From Lachnospiraceae bacterium (GTDB lineage: Bacteria > Bacillota > Clostridia > Lachnospirales > Lachnospiraceae), in the NCBI GenBank assembly GCA_014804755.1, contig JAAUZE010000008.1:36109-100108 (forward strand): DNA of 64,000 bases, written 5' to 3'. A program made the position numbers and the translations under genes. Positions 51,735 to 61,800 of the stretch are shown piece by piece. How positions within the stretch are numbered: position 1 is the first letter of the stretch; every line of letters starts with the position of its first letter. The notes below the pieces were generated by a model. It searched no databases, was not told the DNA's origin, and saw only the letters and a program-made list of their open reading frames with translations.

Positions 51735-51776
51735 TGTACTGGCAAAGCGGTATTTATAAACAGGAGGGGTATTACA

Positions 51777-52394
51777 ATGAATCGCAGACATTTGCTTTTA
51801 ACATCAAGTGGCTTATCTGATAGTACGAAAAAGATATTTTTTGATATTATTGGAAAAAGTCCTATAGATTTAAAAATACTATATATACCAACTGCCGGAA
51901 TTGAAACAGACGGAGCAAGAGAAGGATTAGCTGTTTGTTTGGACGAACTTGTTAAAATGGGAATTTGTTATGAAAATATTTTGGTGTATAATTTAGAATT
52001 ACTTCTTTCTAAAGATTACAAGCGAACATATTCACAACATATCAAAAGTCCTGCTGTGATTACAAGATTATTAACTATTGAAGAACTGAAAAGATTTGAT
52101 GCAGTTTTTGTCGGTGGCGGAGATAGTGCTGTTCTTTGTCGTGAAATGGTCAGGACAGGATTTGATGACGTAATTGCAAAAGCAATTAATAATGGTCTTG
52201 TATATGTTGGAATCAGTGCCGGCAGTATGTATGTGGCAGGAAATCTGGAAGGTGGATTGCATATTATTCCGAATCCTATTATTCCTCATTGGAAAGAGAA
52301 TAAATTGGTTGAATTGCCAAAAGGAGAAAAAGAAATACAACTTGTTGACGGACAAGCAGTTTATATTGAAAATGATGATATCAGTTTAATATAA
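51777..52394 (+). CDS. Peptidase S51-family protein (dipeptidase E-like)
   Basis: The 205-residue protein has the S51 nucleophile region YVGISAGSMYVAGN, with Ser in G-x-S-A-G-S, preceded by DAVFVGGGDSAVLC. The start RRHLLLTSSGLS is also typical. E. coli PepE splits Asp-X dipeptides; this member could hydrolyse small peptides in the cytoplasm. AGGAGGGG precedes ATG 51777. The gene is clearly more AT-rich than its neighbours and has its own promoter, so it may be acquired. The last segment after PNPIIPHW seems complete but short. Confidence 0.85.
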   Translation: MNRRHLLLTSSGLSDSTKKIFFDIIGKSPIDLKILYIPTAGIETDGAREGLAVCLDELVKMGICYENILVYNLELLLSKDYKRTYSQHIKSPAVITRLLTIEELKRFDAVFVGGGDSAVLCREMVRTGFDDVIAKAINNGLVYVGISAGSMYVAGNLEGGLHIIPNPIIPHWKENKLVELPKGEKEIQLVDGQAVYIENDDISLI

Positions 52395-52483
52395 GTTATG
52401 GTACAATCTCATCAACTTCCGGTTTGTGGGGTAGCTGATGGGAACATTTTTCTGAAAAGAGAGTTATTTTTCAAAAGCGAACA

Positions 52484-52539
52484 AGTTTGCTTTACAAATT
52501 TGTGCTGACGCCCAAATGCGCGGGCTGTTGGCGGCATGG
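52484..52539 (+). repeat. Third copy of the leader-like dispersed repeat
   Basis: GAACAAGTTTGCTTTACAAA then TTGTGCTGACGCCC and GCGCGGGCTG match the yggS-side repeat read on the opposite strand; TGCGCGGGCTGTTG also matches the murA-side copy. It ends right before the argF ribosome site. Confidence 0.75.
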
Positions 52540-52548
52540 AGGATTGGC

Positions 52549-53562
52549 ATGAGTGAAACGATCAGCTTAAAAGGACGTCATTTTTTAACATTAAAGGATT
52601 TTACGCCGCAGGAGATCACTTACCTGTTGGATTTGGCGGCGGAATTAAAGGAAAAAAAGAAAAAAGGAATTCCGGTCGATGTGCTGCGCGGAAAAAACGT
52701 GGCGCTTATTTTTGAGAAGACCAGTACGCGGACGCGCTGCTCGTTTGAGGTGGCGGCGCATGACCTCGGCATGGGAACGACTTATTTAGATCCGTCAGGT
52801 TCGCAGATCGGGAAAAAGGAAAGCATCAAGGATACGGCGCGCGTGCTCGGCTCCATGTATGAGGGGATTGAGTACCGGGGCTTCGAGCAGACGATCGTGG
52901 AGGAGCTTGCCGCTCATGCGGGTGTTCCGGTTTGGAACGGTCTGACGAACGAGTATCATCCGACGCAGATGCTTGCCGATATGCTGACGGTCCGTGAGCT
53001 GTTTGGACATCTTGCGGGCTTAAAACTGGTGTATATGGGTGACGCCCGTTATAACATGGGAAATTCGCTGATGATCGTATGCGCAAAGCTCGGTCTGCAT
53101 TTTACGGCGTGCGCGCCCGAGAAGTATTTTCCGGATGAGGCGCTTGTGGCACAGTGCAGGGAATACGCGAAAGAGAGCGGCGGAACGGTCACGCTGACTT
53201 CGGATGTGAAGGAAGGAACAAAAGGTGCGGATGTGATCTGTACGGATGTGTGGGTGTCCATGGGCGAGCCGGACAGCGTATGGGAGGAGCGTATCCGCGA
53301 TTTAACGCCGTACCGCGTGACAAGCGAGGTCATGGATCATGCAGGCGAGAAAGCGGTGTTTTTACATTGCCTTCCTGCGTTTCATGATCTGGACACGAAG
53401 ATCGGAAAGGAAATTCATGAAAAATACGGCCTGACCGAAATGGAAGTGACGGACGAGGTGTTTGAGTCCGCGCGCTCCCATGTGTTTGAGGAGGCGGAAA
53501 ACCGCATGCACACGATCAAGGCGGTCATGGCGGCTACCCTTGGTGCGTTTGAGAAGGTTTGA
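52549..53562 (+). CDS. argF: Ornithine carbamoyltransferase
   Basis: The 337-residue protein has the carbamoyl-phosphate motif [12 protein letters not shown] (residues about 57-67), [12 protein letters not shown], the [11 protein letters not shown] motif and the ornithine-binding [10 protein letters not shown] with its Cys. It makes citrulline in arginine synthesis, or degrades it in the deiminase route. No arcA/arcC gene is near, so the biosynthetic role is likelier. ATG 52549 with GGAGG is chosen over the upstream start at 52516. Confidence 0.95.
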   Translation: MSETISLKGRHFLTLKDFTPQEITYLLDLAAELKEKKKKGIPVDVLRGKNVALIFEKTSTRTRCSFEVAAHDLGMGTTYLDPSGSQIGKKESIKDTARVLGSMYEGIEYRGFEQTIVEELAAHAGVPVWNGLTNEYHPTQMLADMLTVRELFGHLAGLKLVYMGDARYNMGNSLMIVCAKLGLHFTACAPEKYFPDEALVAQCREYAKESGGTVTLTSDVKEGTKGADVICTDVWVSMGEPDSVWEERIRDLTPYRVTSEVMDHAGEKAVFLHCLPAFHDLDTKIGKEIHEKYGLTEMEVTDEVFESARSHVFEEAENRMHTIKAVMAATLGAFEKV

Positions 53563-53565
53563 GAA

Positions 53566-54561
53566 ATGAAAGAAACAAAAAAGACGCAGATCCTGAAGCT
53601 TCTGCGCAGCGGGAACTACGTGTCCGGGCAGGAGCTGTGCGAACGCTTCGGCGTATCGCGCACGGCTGTATGGAAGATCATCAATCAACTGAAAGCGGAA
53701 GGCTATGAGATCGAGGCAGTCCCGAACCGGGGCTACTGCTTAAAAAGTGCGCCCGACGTCATCTCAGCAGAGGAGATCACAAGCCGGGTTGCAACTGCGT
53801 GGGCGGGCAGGACGGTGTATTCCTATGGGGAAACAGGCTCTACGAATATTGACGCGAAACGCCTTGCGGAGGAGGGTGCGCCGCACGGCGCGCTTGTAGT
53901 TGCCGATACGCAGACGATGGGGCGTGGCAGGCGGGGAAAAGGATGGGAGTCGGAGGACAGCGGGCAGGCAATCTACATGACGCTGCTGCTGAAACCGCAG
54001 TTCTCACCGGAATATGCTTCCCGTGTGACGCTGTTAATGGCATTGGCTGTTACGGCGGCTTTAGAGGAGGTCTGCGAAGATCAGTCGGTACGGATCAAAT
54101 GGCCGAACGATGTTGTATTAAACGGGCATAAGGTATGCGGGATTCTGACGGAAATGAGCGCGGAGCCGGGATATATCCACCATGTCGTCATCGGCACGGG
54201 CATTAACGTGAATCAAAAGGAATTTCCGAAGGAAGTGGACCAGATCGCCACATCCATACTGCGTGAGACGGGGCGGACACACTCGCGCGCGCAGCTCATC
54301 GCGCGTGTGATGTTCTTTTTTGAACAATATTATGAACAGTTCTTACAGACGTATGATCTGTCCGCTGTCAGGGAACAATACGAGGCGCATCTTGCGGGTA
54401 TGGGAAAAGAGGTGCGCGTGTTAGATCCGAAGGGCGAGTATGTGGGTATTTCAAAGGGAATCACAAAGAACGGGGAACTGATCGTCGAAAATGCGGACGG
54501 AACACGCTGCGAGGTCTATGCGGGCGAGGTTTCCGTGCGCGGACTGTATGGCTATGTATAA
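53566..54561 (+). CDS. birA: Bifunctional biotin-protein ligase / biotin operon repressor
   Basis: The 331-residue protein starts with a winged helix (GNYVSGQELCERFGVSRTAVW). The ligase domain follows, with GSTNIDAKRLAEEG, the ATP loop GRGRRGKGWES, IKWPNDVVLNGHKVCG and a C-terminal SH3-like domain. It attaches biotin to carboxylase carriers and, through the HTH, represses biotin genes. It is 3 bp after argF, likely cotranscribed. Confidence 0.94.
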   Translation: MKETKKTQILKLLRSGNYVSGQELCERFGVSRTAVWKIINQLKAEGYEIEAVPNRGYCLKSAPDVISAEEITSRVATAWAGRTVYSYGETGSTNIDAKRLAEEGAPHGALVVADTQTMGRGRRGKGWESEDSGQAIYMTLLLKPQFSPEYASRVTLLMALAVTAALEEVCEDQSVRIKWPNDVVLNGHKVCGILTEMSAEPGYIHHVVIGTGINVNQKEFPKEVDQIATSILRETGRTHSRAQLIARVMFFFEQYYEQFLQTYDLSAVREQYEAHLAGMGKEVRVLDPKGEYVGISKGITKNGELIVENADGTRCEVYAGEVSVRGLYGYV

Positions 54562-54576
54562 AATGAAAGGGTAGAT

Positions 54577-54933
54577 ATGAGCGAGTCGCGAACAGTTTTA
54601 TGCGGGGCGAACGCCTATGATAAAAAATATTATTTTAATAAAAAGTTTGAGAAGCTGCCGCAGTCCATACAGGAGGAGCTGCACATTATCTGCGTTCTGT
54701 TTACGGAGGAGGTCGGCGGGATTTTCACGATCGGCTTCGAAGAGGACGGCAGCGTGACGATGAAGACGGAGGCGGCGGACGAGGATTATCTCTACGATGA
54801 CATCGGGAGCGGGCTGTTAGTCAGCGAGGTGCGGCGCAAGCGCAGGGAGCTGTTTGAATCGCTCAGCCTGTATTACAGGGCGGTCGTGCTGCATGAGGAC
54901 ATTACAGCGGAGCTGAATGCGCAGGGGGAATGA
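54577..54933 (+). CDS. Conserved hypothetical protein (DUF6145-like)
   Basis: The 118-residue acidic protein reads VLCGANAYDKKYYFNKKFEK, then LPQSIQEELHIICVLFTEE and ends with a helical part (VRRKRRELFESLSLYYRAVV). I recall this family between birA and dusB in Lachnospiraceae, labelled DUF6145. It starts 15 bp after birA and ends 4 bp before dusB, so it is part of the operon. Function unknown. Confidence 0.75.
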   Translation: MSESRTVLCGANAYDKKYYFNKKFEKLPQSIQEELHIICVLFTEEVGGIFTIGFEEDGSVTMKTEAADEDYLYDDIGSGLLVSEVRRKRRELFESLSLYYRAVVLHEDITAELNAQGE

Positions 54934-54937
54934 AGTC

Positions 54938-55894
54938 ATGCAGTTGAAGATCGGGAATGTAACGCTTCCGAACAATATGATACTTGCGCCGATGGCGGGT
55001 GTGACGGACTTACCGTTCCGTGTTCTGTGCGCGGAGCAGGGGGCGGGTATGGTGTGTATGGAAATGATCTCCGCCAAGGCGCTTTCCTATCACAATAAGA
55101 ATACCGAGGAGCTGCTGCACATTTCTGAGAAGGAGGGGCTTGTATCCCTGCAATTATTCGGCTCTGAGCCGGAGCTGATGGGCGAAATGGCAAAACAGAT
55201 CGAGGAGCTTCCGTTTGCGGTGCTCGATATTAACATGGGCTGTCCCGTGCCGAAGATCGTCAATAACGGCGAGGGGAGCGCGCTGATGAAAAATCCTCTT
55301 TTGGCGGGAAAGATCATTGAGGCGGTGGCGCGCTCGACAGTTAAGCCGGTCACGGTAAAAATCCGGCGCGGTTTTGACGATGCGCATGAAAATGCGGCAG
55401 AGCTCGCTCGGATTGCACAGGAGTCCGGCGCGGCGGCGGTTACGGTGCACGGCAGGACGAGAGAACAATACTACGCGGGAGAGGCGGACCTTACATGCAT
55501 CCGTGCCGTGAAGCAGGCTTTGCGCATTCCGGTCATCGGAAATGGCGATGTGACGGATGCGGCGTCTGCGAAAAGAATGATGGAAGAGACGGGCTGCGAC
55601 GGCGTGATGGTCGGCCGGGCTGCGCGGGGGAACCCGTGGATCTTTACGCAGATCGCGCAGGGGCTTGCAAATGAACGCGTTGAAAAGCCTGACCGCGATG
55701 AGGTCAAACATATGATGCTGCGCCACGCCGGTATGCTTCTTGAAGAAAAGGGAGAATATATCGGTGTGCGCGAAATGCGTAAGCATGTGGCGTGGTACAC
55801 GGCAGGATACCCGAATTCCGCCGCGATGCGGCGCGCGGTCAATGAGGTTACGAGCTACGCGGCGCTTGAAAAGCTTCTTGACACAATATGGTAA
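54938..55894 (+). CDS. dusB: tRNA-dihydrouridine synthase
   Basis: The 318-residue protein has the FMN barrel motifs of Dus enzymes: APMAGVTDLPFR, the catalytic Cys in DINMGCPVPKIVNNGEGSA, KIRRGFDD, TVHGRTREQYY and VMVGRAARGNPWIF. It reduces uridine to dihydrouridine in the tRNA D loop using NADPH. ATG 54938 follows GGGGGAAT. In Clostridia dusB commonly lies before greA, as here. Confidence 0.93.
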   Translation: MQLKIGNVTLPNNMILAPMAGVTDLPFRVLCAEQGAGMVCMEMISAKALSYHNKNTEELLHISEKEGLVSLQLFGSEPELMGEMAKQIEELPFAVLDINMGCPVPKIVNNGEGSALMKNPLLAGKIIEAVARSTVKPVTVKIRRGFDDAHENAAELARIAQESGAAAVTVHGRTREQYYAGEADLTCIRAVKQALRIPVIGNGDVTDAASAKRMMEETGCDGVMVGRAARGNPWIFTQIAQGLANERVEKPDRDEVKHMMLRHAGMLLEEKGEYIGVREMRKHVAWYTAGYPNSAAMRRAVNEVTSYAALEKLLDTIW

Positions 55895-55906
55895 ATGTGA
55901 TATGAT
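55878..55906 (+). promoter_or_regulatory. greA promoter inside the dusB 3' end
   Basis: TTGACA (55878-55883), 17 bp, TATGAT (55901-55906). The -35 box lies in the last codons of dusB. Confidence 0.7.
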
Positions 55907-55981
55907 ACACGCGCTTTTGTAAAACGGCGGTATGATTTAGGCCGGATTTATTATTTTGGAAAAGGGAAGAAGGATATCGGA

Positions 55982-56467
55982 ATGGAAGGGAAAAAGAACA
56001 TTTTAACGTATGAGGGACTGCGTAAATACGAAGAGGAGCTTCACAATCTGAAAGTGGTCAGAAGAAAAGAAGTTGCGCAGAAGATCAAGGAAGCGCGCGA
56101 GCAGGGAGATCTGTCCGAGAATGCGGAATATGATGCGGCCAAGGATGAGCAGCGCGACATTGAGGCAAGAATTGAAGAACTGGAAAAAATCCTGAAAAAC
56201 GCCGAGGTCGTGATCGAGGACGAGGTGGATTTAGACAAGGTCAGCATCGGATGTAAGGTGCGCATTCTGGATTTGGAATATAATGAGGAGCTGGAATATA
56301 AGATTGTCGGCTCGAGCGAGGCCAACAGCTTAAAGGGGAAGATTTCCAACGAATCACCGGTCGGGAAAGCGCTTCTGGGCGCAAAAATAGGCGATAATGT
56401 CAGCGTTGACACTCAGATGGGCGTGGTTAATTATAAGATACTGGACATTGATAAGTCCAATCAATAA
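55982..56467 (+). CDS. greA: Transcription elongation factor GreA
   Basis: The 161-residue protein has an N-terminal coiled coil ([22 protein letters not shown] to [20 protein letters not shown]), the acidic tip residues included, and a C-terminal FKBP-like domain ([17 protein letters not shown]). It rescues stalled RNA polymerase by helping it cleave backtracked RNA. Its promoter lies in dusB; a lysyl-tRNA synthetase gene follows after 58 bp. Confidence 0.96.
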   Translation: MEGKKNILTYEGLRKYEEELHNLKVVRRKEVAQKIKEAREQGDLSENAEYDAAKDEQRDIEARIEELEKILKNAEVVIEDEVDLDKVSIGCKVRILDLEYNEELEYKIVGSSEANSLKGKISNESPVGKALLGAKIGDNVSVDTQMGVVNYKILDIDKSNQ

Positions 56468-56525
56468 AAAAGCAAAAGCGAGACGGACGTGAATACACAT
56501 AAATCAGGGCAGGAGATTTTAGAAT

Positions 56526-58538
56526 ATGCATTGGTCAGATTTGATTGCAGAGGAAATCATAAAAAGAAACCCCAATAAAGAAGAATATGTATGTGCTGCC
56601 GGAATCAGCCCTTCCGGATCTATTCATATTGGTAACTTCAGAGATATTGCAACAAGCTTGTTTGTTGTAAGAGCGTTGGAAAGAAAAGGGAAAAAAGCAA
56701 GACTGCTTTTTTCGTGGGATGAATACGATCGGATGCGTAAGGTGCCTGTAAATGTGGCAAAGGTTACGGAAGATTTTGAAAAATATATCGGATATCCGTA
56801 TGTAGATGTTCCCAACCCTTTTGAGACAGAGCATGCCACCTATGCGGAATATTTTGAGAAAGAATTTGAAGAGTCCATTGATAAATTCGGTATCAAATTG
56901 GATTACCGCCATCAGGCGAGCATGTATCGTTCCGGCTGCTATCGCGAAAGCATTATAATGGCTTTGGATAAAAGAGCAGAAATCTTTGACATCCTGGACA
57001 GCTTTCGCACACAGGATGCTGTAGAGGGAGAAAAGGAAGCATATTATCCTGCAAGCATCTACTGCAGCGAGTGTCATAGAGATACAACAAAGATCGTATC
57101 ATACTCTGATGCGGAGAAGAAAGCGGAATATGAGTGTAAATGCGGCCATCATGGCACATTTGATTTCCATACGGATACCGACTGTAAGCTGGCATGGAAA
57201 ATCGACTGGCCGATGAGATGGATGTATGAGAATGTGGATTTTGAGCCCGGCGGAAAAGACCATGCTGCACCGGGAGGCTCTTTTGATACAAGCAGAGTCA
57301 TTGCCGAAAAGATTTTCGGCTTCCAGGCTCCGATTTTCAAGGGCTATGAGTTTATCGGCATCAGAGGAACAACAGGAAAAATGTCCGGTTCTTCAGGACT
57401 GAATATGACTCCTGAAACCCTTCTGAAGATTTACCAGCCGGAAATACTGTTATGGTTATATGCGAGAGTCGAAACAAACAAGGCGTTTGACCTGTGTTTT
57501 GACGATGGAATCTTGCGTCAGTATTTCGAATTTGATAAACAGTATGATCAGTATATCAAGGGAGAAGCGGATGACCATGTGAAATCTATCATGGAAAGCT
57601 GCCTGCTGACAGACAAACCGATCAAGACGGTTCCGATGTCTCTTCTGGTTCAGTTGGGTTCCATCGTTGACTTCAATGTTCCGATGCTTGAGACCGTGTT
57701 TGAAAAGATCGGCCAGCCATTCAAATATGCTGATTTTGAGGAAAGACTGGAGTTGGCAAAATACTGGCTGGAAAACTGCTCTCCTGAGAATGCCAACAAG
57801 CTGGTTCCGTACCGTAACTGGGAGGTCTATGATCAGTTAAACGAAGAACAGAAGAAGGAAATTGCACTGCTGCATGATTATCTGGTGAATGAGAACTATA
57901 CACTGGATGAGCTGAACTTCCAGCTGTATGAGATCACCAAAATAGTATACGGAGCAGACACGCCTGAATTGAGGAAGCTTCAGGGAGAATTCTTCAAAAC
58001 GGTGTATAAGTTATTGTTGAACAAAGAGAAAGGACCAAGACTGTATCTGTTCCTGTATGCCATTGATAAAGATCGCTTTGTTCATCTGCTTGACTTTTCT
58101 ACTGATAAGACGGAAGAAGAAAAGGTTCCTTTGTCTGAATTAAATAAAGAACCTGAAAAAGAAGAGAAGAAGGTAGAATACGGTGATCCTGACCTGGTAG
58201 AGCCGGTTAAGGACCAGATTAATCTGGATCTGTTTAATCAGATGGATCTGAGAGTATGTAAGGTTTTAAAATGCCAGGAGATCCGAAAATCTCACAGCTG
58301 TTACAAATTGACTTTATTTGACGGAATCAGAGAACGTACAATCGTTTCTTCCATAAAGGCATATTATACACCGGAGGAACTGGTTGGTAAGAAGATCATT
58401 GTGATAGCAAATCTTGAGCCCACCAGAATCACGGGCGTAACCAGTGAAGGAATGCTGGTGGCAGCCACAAATAACGCATGCGGATGTCAGGTGATCTTTG
58501 TGGATGATATTGTACCGGAAGGAACCATGATCCGCTGA
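56526..58538 (+). CDS. Class I lysyl-tRNA synthetase fused to a tRNA-binding domain
   Basis: The 670-residue protein has a class I catalytic core: a HIGH-type motif in SPSGSIHIGNFRD (residues about 28-40), SWDEYDRMRKVP, a Cys-rich zinc-like segment (YCSECHRD with YECKCGHHG), the text GGKDHAAPGGSFDTSR and a KMSKS variant KMSGSSG near residue 285. These fit class I LysRS (LysK), not the class II LysS of most bacteria. From about residue 560 on, a Trbp111/MetG-like domain follows (MDLRVCKVLKCQEIRKS, IVIANLEPTRITGVTSEGM). It charges tRNA-Lys. Its place after greA is often occupied by lysS in related genomes. Confidence 0.88.
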   Translation: MHWSDLIAEEIIKRNPNKEEYVCAAGISPSGSIHIGNFRDIATSLFVVRALERKGKKARLLFSWDEYDRMRKVPVNVAKVTEDFEKYIGYPYVDVPNPFETEHATYAEYFEKEFEESIDKFGIKLDYRHQASMYRSGCYRESIIMALDKRAEIFDILDSFRTQDAVEGEKEAYYPASIYCSECHRDTTKIVSYSDAEKKAEYECKCGHHGTFDFHTDTDCKLAWKIDWPMRWMYENVDFEPGGKDHAAPGGSFDTSRVIAEKIFGFQAPIFKGYEFIGIRGTTGKMSGSSGLNMTPETLLKIYQPEILLWLYARVETNKAFDLCFDDGILRQYFEFDKQYDQYIKGEADDHVKSIMESCLLTDKPIKTVPMSLLVQLGSIVDFNVPMLETVFEKIGQPFKYADFEERLELAKYWLENCSPENANKLVPYRNWEVYDQLNEEQKKEIALLHDYLVNENYTLDELNFQLYEITKIVYGADTPELRKLQGEFFKTVYKLLLNKEKGPRLYLFLYAIDKDRFVHLLDFSTDKTEEEKVPLSELNKEPEKEEKKVEYGDPDLVEPVKDQINLDLFNQMDLRVCKVLKCQEIRKSHSCYKLTLFDGIRERTIVSSIKAYYTPEELVGKKIIVIANLEPTRITGVTSEGMLVAATNNACGCQVIFVDDIVPEGTMIR

Positions 58539-58626
58539 TTTACCCGTGTGGAGCGGATGGCGGCAGCCATGTGACGATTGAATTTCGTGGATGTTTAATG
58601 ATTTTTTTTGAAATGAGAGTGAAAAG

Positions 58627-58656
58627 GCAGGTGCACAGATGTTGCACCTGCTTTTT
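58627..58656 (+). terminator. Terminator after the lysyl-tRNA synthetase gene
   Basis: GCAGGTGCA (58627-58635) and TGCACCTGC (58643-58651) form a 9-bp stem followed by TTTTT. Apart from this, 58539-58844 holds only AT-rich DNA before the helicase ribosome site. Confidence 0.88.
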
Positions 58657-58844
58657 CTAAATTTTCTTATTTGTTATCCTATCTTATAATAATCCATAAT
58701 TGCAAACTGCTTGTCAGACAGTAGTATTTACCTGAATAAAGTGATATGATTTAGTTAAGCGCTGAATGCAATATATTGTGATTACATTGATTCTTGTTAT
58801 TTAGAGGCTGGCGGCAGGTAAAAAACAAATCGGAGGTCGATGCA

Positions 58845-61800
58845 ATGGAATATTCAGAAGGTAAGGCGGCTGAAAAAATATTAGATTATTGGTTTGCGCT
58901 GGAGTTTCTCTCCCAAGATAAATATCCTGAAAGCCGGGATATTAGAAATAGAATAAAAAAGTATAAAGAAGATGTCGCAAAGAATAGGACAAGAAGTAAG
59001 ACGATAGAGGATTTCATTTTATTATCCGGTACGGACGTTGAAGCGGATTTATATGAACTGATACGAAACGAAGCCTGTTCCTGCGATATGAAAAAGTGGG
59101 GGAATCTGACTTTTTACATTGGAAAAGTGAAAAGAGAGCATTGTATTGAATGCATCTCTAAAGTTTTGCCGTTTGACGCGGAGGACAGTAACCGTCCTGA
59201 AAAGAGTTCAGATAAAATTGCATGGGCAAGCCTACAGCTTTCACCAGAAGGAAATTACGTTGAGAAATCGTTATCTCTATCTACCATTCTATGGGCGCTG
59301 GATCAGATGAAGAATGCGAAAAGTAATTTGTCAGGCGCATTAGATGATGCTATGTATGCAAATACTGTGGAGCAGCTGGAAAAATTCTTTTTTAAGAAAG
59401 ATAAAATGCATAATATGCTGCTTTCAGATGAGATAAAATCCGAAAATAAAAAAGATATGCCGGCGATATGTGAAAAACATTTTGAAGATAAGAATACGAC
59501 GCCGGATTCAGATGAGGAAATACAGACATTTGCGGCAAGTGCTGTTACATTAACGCAATTGCAGAAATTGTATAAAGAGATAGAAAAATCCTATATAAAG
59601 GGAAATATTGAGAACGACGATCAGGAAGAGGATGCATATGAAGAGGTTTATGGAATTAGTTTTCAGCTTTTTAAGGATGAGGCAACAAAAAACAAGCGTG
59701 AAGATGATAATTATCTTGGACTAAATCATGACTATTTTTCGAATGATATAAAGCTTGTTTTGGAGAGCGTAAAAAAGAATGATTTGGCGAGGGATCATTT
59801 TTTAGGACAGGATCTCCAAAAGTATATTACCGTATTAAGCGGGAAAGAAGACCAGTCGAAGCGTATCAATGTCGTTATCCCGGATAATAATGATTTCGGA
59901 TCATACCGGGATCATATGGTCGAACTAATGCGGTTAAAGAATGCTCCGCTTGGTAAGTGGCCGTCTAGATTTATGCCGGCATATATGCAGCAGATGGCGA
60001 TCAATCTTGCAATCAAAAAGGGACAATCAGCGCTTTTTGATGTAAACGGGAAGATATTTTCGGTAAATGGACCTCCGGGAACCGGGAAAACCACATTACT
60101 AAAGGAAATCGTAGTGAGCAATATTGTGGAAAGAGCAATATTATTATCGAAGTACGATGACCCGGAAGACGCATTTGTAGAATGTGATTTTTTGCACGGA
60201 GACAAAGAAGGAAATGCATACTCAACATATACCCGTCATTGGTTCCGCCTGAAAGAGGATGAAATCAATAATTATAGCATGTTAGTCACATCGTGCAATA
60301 ATGCGGCTGTAGAAAATATATCGAAAGAATTGCCCAGGGGACTGACAGGAGATTTGAGTCCATTGGAGGGAGATTCAAAGGAATTGAGCGCAGCGCTCGC
60401 TGAGGTTTCCGGGCTGTTTGATGCGAATACGTCAGATGTTGTAGAGACGACATATCAAAGAAAAACGTATCTGGATATCTACTTTACAAAATACGCGCAG
60501 GAATTGCTTGAATCAAACGATGTATGGGGGTTAGTGGCTGCTCCGCTAGGGAAAAAATCAAACTTAAACCATTTTTACAGTAAAGTACTATATCCATTGT
60601 CGCGTGACTTTTATGCCAAGAGGGATACGGCAAAAAATCGGGTACAGAAATATAAAGAGGCGAGGAGGAGGTTTAGGGAACAGCTTGGAATTGTTGAAAA
60701 ATTGCAAGAGGAATTGAGTCGTATAGGCGATTTGTCTGCTGCGAAAGCAACTGCGAAATCTATGCTGCTTCAGGCAAAGCAGGAACTTGAACTGGCCGAG
60801 AGGGAATATCAAGAGGCCCAAAAAGAGATGACCAGTCAGATTGCGGAAATAGATTCCGCGCTGTTGGAGGCAGAGAGGAAATATCTTGCGTGCAGCAAGG
60901 ATTTAGAAGAAGTGCAGAAGAGACTTCAGGCAAAGAGAGCAGCGCTGGATGAGGCTGGTGCACATATTAAAGAGACATTAAGGGAGGAAATTTCAGAGAG
61001 AAGTTCAGTCGGCATATTCACTAAAATATTCAAAAAGGCGAAATATGAAGCGGCGATGCAATTAGCGGACGAATATAAAAAGGATGCGGATAGACAAAGG
61101 CAGATGATACGTGATATGGAGCAGGAATTGCGTGAAATGGCAAATTCCGAAGCGCATGCGCAGGAATCGGTGAATGCATCTAAAGCGAAGCTGGCTGAGC
61201 TTATAAGAAAAAAACAAGATGCCGATAAGGTGATCAGAAGTAAAGAAAAAGAGATGAAAACAGCCGAAAATAGAATAATCGATGTGGAGAAACAATACAA
61301 AGATACGGTCAACGAATATGAATCGGAGGTGGGAAAATATGTAAAAGCCTCAGATTTAGACACGGCAACTATGATGGATGATGATTATATTGAGAAACTT
61401 ATATCGGAAGACAGAGATGCATCGACAGCTGCGCAGGTGGAAAACCCATGGTTCACGCAACGATATAATCGGGAAAGAGAAAAATTATTTGCGTTGGCAA
61501 TGCGAATGAATAAGGAGTTTGTTGTTTCATCAAATCGGTGTCGTGATAATTTTAATACACTTTCCCATTACTGGGGATTCAAAGAAGGCGATGACAAAGA
61601 AAGGATAAAGTTTCATAAAGAAGATAAGGAGAGGATTGTTCCGGCATTATATCAGACGCTTTTCTTATTGGTACCGGTGATATCTTCAACATTTGCATCA
61701 ATCGGAAATCTATTGAGAGATGTTAAAAATACCGGTACGATAGGTATGCTTGTTGTGGATGAGGCCGGACAGGCCCAGCCGCAGATGGCATTGGGGGCTT

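Noticed and set aside
53154..53387. Small open frame inside argF
   Set aside because: Out-of-frame shadow within a clearly recognised enzyme gene.
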